Part shown: positions 6,671-8,089 of the stretch, piece after piece | How the letters are laid out: each line of letters opens with the position of its first letter | Numbering within the stretch: the first letter of the stretch is position 1 | DNA from: Acidobacteriota bacterium | GTDB lineage: Bacteria; Acidobacteriota; Vicinamibacteria; Vicinamibacterales; CAVVIG01 | Length of the DNA: 8,089 nt | Assembly (NCBI GenBank): GCA_016195295.1 | Contig: JACPZV010000413.1 | Span: 1-8,089 of the forward strand | Direction of reading: 5' to 3' | Notes under the pieces: generated by a model | The model's database searches: none | What the model was told of the DNA's origin: nothing | Seen by the model: only the letters and a program-made list of their open reading frames with translations | Program-made: the position numbers and the translations under genes

Positions 6671-6726
6671 CCCTTAGCCCTTAGCCCTTAGCCCTTAGCC
6701 CTTAGCCCTTAGCCCTTAGCCCTTAG
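6671..6726. repeat. Perfect heptamer tandem array CCCTTAG x8 at the murD 3' end
   Basis: Eight identical copies of CCCTTAG run without interruption from 6671 to 6726 (56 bases). A partial GAG precedes them and a degraded CTCTAG follows. On the coding strand the unit is CTAAGGG. The murD stop (TAA, 6709-6711) is inside the array, so the last few MurD residues (L-R-A-K-G) are encoded mainly by repeat units. Each unit contains TAA on the coding strand, and the 7-base period moves it through all three frames within three units. Perfect identity suggests recent expansion or active slippage. Confidence 0.95.
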
Positions 6727-8067
6727 CTCTAGCCGCTTCACTTCCTCCTTGAAGCGCCTTCCCCGTTCCGCGTAATCGCGAAACATGTCGAAGCTCGCGC
6801 ACGCCGGCGCGAGCAGCACGACGCCGCTCGGCCGCGCGATCTCGTACGCGCGCGCAATCGCGGCGTCGAACGCCTCGACCTCGTGCACGTCCACCGCGCC
6901 CGCCAGCGCGGCGCGGACGAGCGGTCTCGCTTCGCCGATCGCGATCACCGCTTTGGCGCGCGCGCGCAGCGGATCACGCAGCAGCCGCAGATCGCCGCCT
7001 TTGAACTTGCCGCCGACGATCGCCACGAGATCCCGGTCGAAGCTCTCGATCGATCGCAGCGCCGACTCGACGTTGGTGGCCTTGGAGTCGTTCACGAACC
7101 GAACGCCGTTGACGTCGGCGACCAGCTCCATCGCGTGCTCGAGCCCGTGAAATCCGTCGACGGCCGCGGCCATCGCCGCCGGCGTCGCGCCGGCAATCAC
7201 GCCGACGGTCGCGGCCGCCATGACATCGCTCACCAGGTGCGGTCCGAGGAGGTGCACCGCCGCAAGCGGCACCAGACGATCCGCGGCCGCGCCTTTCCGA
7301 ACGACGATCCACCCGCCGTCGATCACCGTTCCGTCGGCGATCGCGCGGGTGCGCGCGAAGTGACGCGCCCTGGCCCGGCCGCGGCGCGCCAGCTCCAACA
7401 CGGCCGGATCGTCGGCGTTGATCACCGCCCAGTCGCCCGCGTCTTGATTCTCGAAGATGCGCGCCTTGGCCGCCGCGTACGCCTCCACGTTCGGATGGCG
7501 ATCGAGATGGTCGGGCGAGAAGTTCAGCATCACGGCAATCCACGGATGAAACGTCTCGATCTGCTCGAGCTGAAAGCTGCTCGCCTCGACGACGTGAAAC
7601 GTCTCCGGCGTCGACTCGGACACCTGCGCGCTGAGCGGCGCGCCGATGTTGCCGCCGACCTTGACCTTGAAGCCGGCGGTCTCCAGAATCCGTCCCGTGA
7701 GCGCGGTCGTCGTCGACTTGCCTTTCGTGCCGGTAATCGCGATCACGCGGCCCTGCAGCCAGCGGGACGCGAGCTCGATCTCGGCGATCACGGGAACGCC
7801 GCGCGCGCGAGCGGCCTGCACGACCGGCTGATCCGGCGGCACGCCTGGGCTCAGCACGACCAGGTCCGCGTTGGTGAACGTGGCGACCGTGTGCCCTCCC
7901 ACCTCGAGGCGCACGCCGAGATCGCGGAGCGGCTCAGCTTCCGGGACGACCGCGCGGGTGTCCGACAGGGTGACCCGTGCGCCGCGGCGAGCGAGCAGCT
8001 CGGCGGCGGCCAGTCCGCTCCGCGCGGCGCCGGCGACGGTCACGCGCATGTGGTCAACACTGAACAT
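6709..8067 (-). CDS. murD: UDP-N-acetylmuramoyl-L-alanine--D-glutamate ligase MurD
   Basis: MurD is the cytoplasmic ATP-dependent ligase that adds D-Glu to UDP-MurNAc-L-Ala. The protein has 452 residues, normal for the family. Visible motifs are the N-terminal VAGAARSGLAA near residues 11-21, the P-loop TGTKGKST at 112-119, EASSFQ at 161-166, SPDHLDRH at 184-191, Lys201 in AAKARIF (the position of the carbamylated lysine), DSKATN at 327-332, GGKFKGGD at 352-359 and APACASFDMF at 420-429. The ATG at 8067 is preferred over the GTG at 8070 because GGTGA at 8074-8078 is six bases before it; a third Met at 8050 has no ribosome site. One oddity is Ala312 (codon 7132-7134) in GLEHAME, where the family normally has His-Arg. 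The C-terminal residues and stop are encoded by a heptamer array, downstream of the usual last domain, so activity need not be affected. Confidence 0.96.
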   Translation of the reverse strand: MFSVDHMRVTVAGAARSGLAAAELLARRGARVTLSDTRAVVPEAEPLRDLGVRLEVGGHTVATFTNADLVVLSPGVPPDQPVVQAARARGVPVIAEIELASRWLQGRVIAITGTKGKSTTTALTGRILETAGFKVKVGGNIGAPLSAQVSESTPETFHVVEASSFQLEQIETFHPWIAVMLNFSPDHLDRHPNVEAYAAAKARIFENQDAGDWAVINADDPAVLELARRGRARARHFARTRAIADGTVIDGGWIVVRKGAAADRLVPLAAVHLLGPHLVSDVMAAATVGVIAGATPAAMAAAVDGFHGLEHAMELVADVNGVRFVNDSKATNVESALRSIESFDRDLVAIVGGKFKGGDLRLLRDPLRARAKAVIAIGEARPLVRAALAGAVDVHEVEAFDAAIARAYEIARPSGVVLLAPACASFDMFRDYAERGRRFKEEVKRLELRAKG

Positions 8068-8073
8068 CACGCT

Positions 8074-8089
8074 TCACCGCAGCTTCAAC
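8074..8089 (-). CDS. mraY: Probable C-terminal end of MraY (last four residues and stop)
   Basis: On the minus strand the edge of the window reads Leu-Lys-Leu-Arg-stop, with TGA at 8074-8076, three bases before the GTG at 8070 and six before the preferred murD ATG. MraY (phospho-MurNAc-pentapeptide translocase, which makes lipid I) commonly ends in a TLKVR/TLKLR-like tail and commonly lies directly upstream of murD. Both facts point to mraY, but only four residues are visible, so this rests mainly on gene order. Confidence 0.55.

Larger units (their letters stand above)
6423..6708. other. Repeat-rich 286-base spacer between murD and ftsW
   Basis: This is the only long non-coding stretch in the window. 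I found no plausible gene in either direction. In order it holds: a nested inverted repeat (6484-6602), a small hairpin (6616-6632), degenerate heptamers in plus orientation (6623-6650), and the start of the perfect heptamer array that continues into the end of murD (6671-6726). No T-run follows any hairpin, so no intrinsic terminator is supported. No convincing promoter was found upstream of ftsW. The other gene junctions in this cluster are 65 bases or less or overlap, so this spacer looks like an insertion of repeat material. Confidence 0.7.

Noticed and set aside
6671..6726. Telomere-like repeat (similar to CCCTAA or CCCTAAA)
   Set aside because: The unit CCCTTAG differs from eukaryotic telomere units. 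The array is internal, short and flanked by bacterial dcw genes.
6671..6726. CRISPR array
   Set aside because: The 7-base units are contiguous, with no spacers, and there are no cas genes nearby.

Overview
The window is a stretch of the division and cell wall (dcw) cluster of a high-G+C bacterium. Every gene lies on the minus strand. Read in transcription order, from high to low coordinates, they are: the last codons of a probable mraY, murD, ftsW, murG, murC, ftsQ, ftsA, and the first 179 codons of ftsZ, which runs off the low-coordinate edge. Gene content and order match the conserved bacterial dcw cluster. murC abuts ftsQ directly, with no murB or ddl between them. Three or four starts are GTG. 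Strong third-position G/C bias produces long antisense shadow frames, which are not genes. The lineage cannot be fixed from this order alone. The G+C content, the short palindromic GCAGGCC repeats and the intergenic heptamer arrays suggest Acidobacteriota, possibly Vicinamibacteria. That is an inference from general familiarity, not a search result.

Layout by position: 1-539 ftsZ (partial); 540-604 a spacer with two copies of a palindromic repeat; 605-1843 ftsA; 1844-1898 a short G-rich spacer; 1899-2738 ftsQ, overlapping murC by 4 bases; 2735-4159 murC; 4160-4190 a spacer made of heptamer repeats; 4191-5309 murG; 5319-6422 ftsW; 6423-6708 a repeat-rich 286-base spacer; 6709-8067 murD; 8074-8089 the probable mraY tail.

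The genes form one pathway. MraY makes lipid I and MurG converts it to lipid II. MurC and MurD add L-Ala and D-Glu to the UDP-MurNAc precursor in the cytoplasm. FtsW polymerises lipid II at the septum. FtsQ, FtsA and FtsZ are the divisome scaffold, membrane anchor and cytoskeletal ring. All the complete genes look intact, with their main motifs. The exceptions worth checking are an Arg-to-Ala change at a normally invariant MurD position and an uncertain murG start.

I found no new enzyme system. The unusual content is between the genes. Four junctions carry period-7 sequence or palindromes. The stop codons of murD and murG lie inside tandem heptamer arrays (8 perfect copies and 5 degenerate copies), and the ftsQ stop lies in a two-unit version. 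The murD-ftsW spacer also holds a long inverted repeat whose arms are themselves period-7. Because 7 is not a multiple of 3 and each unit of the two main arrays contains a stop triplet on the coding strand, those arrays close all three reading frames.
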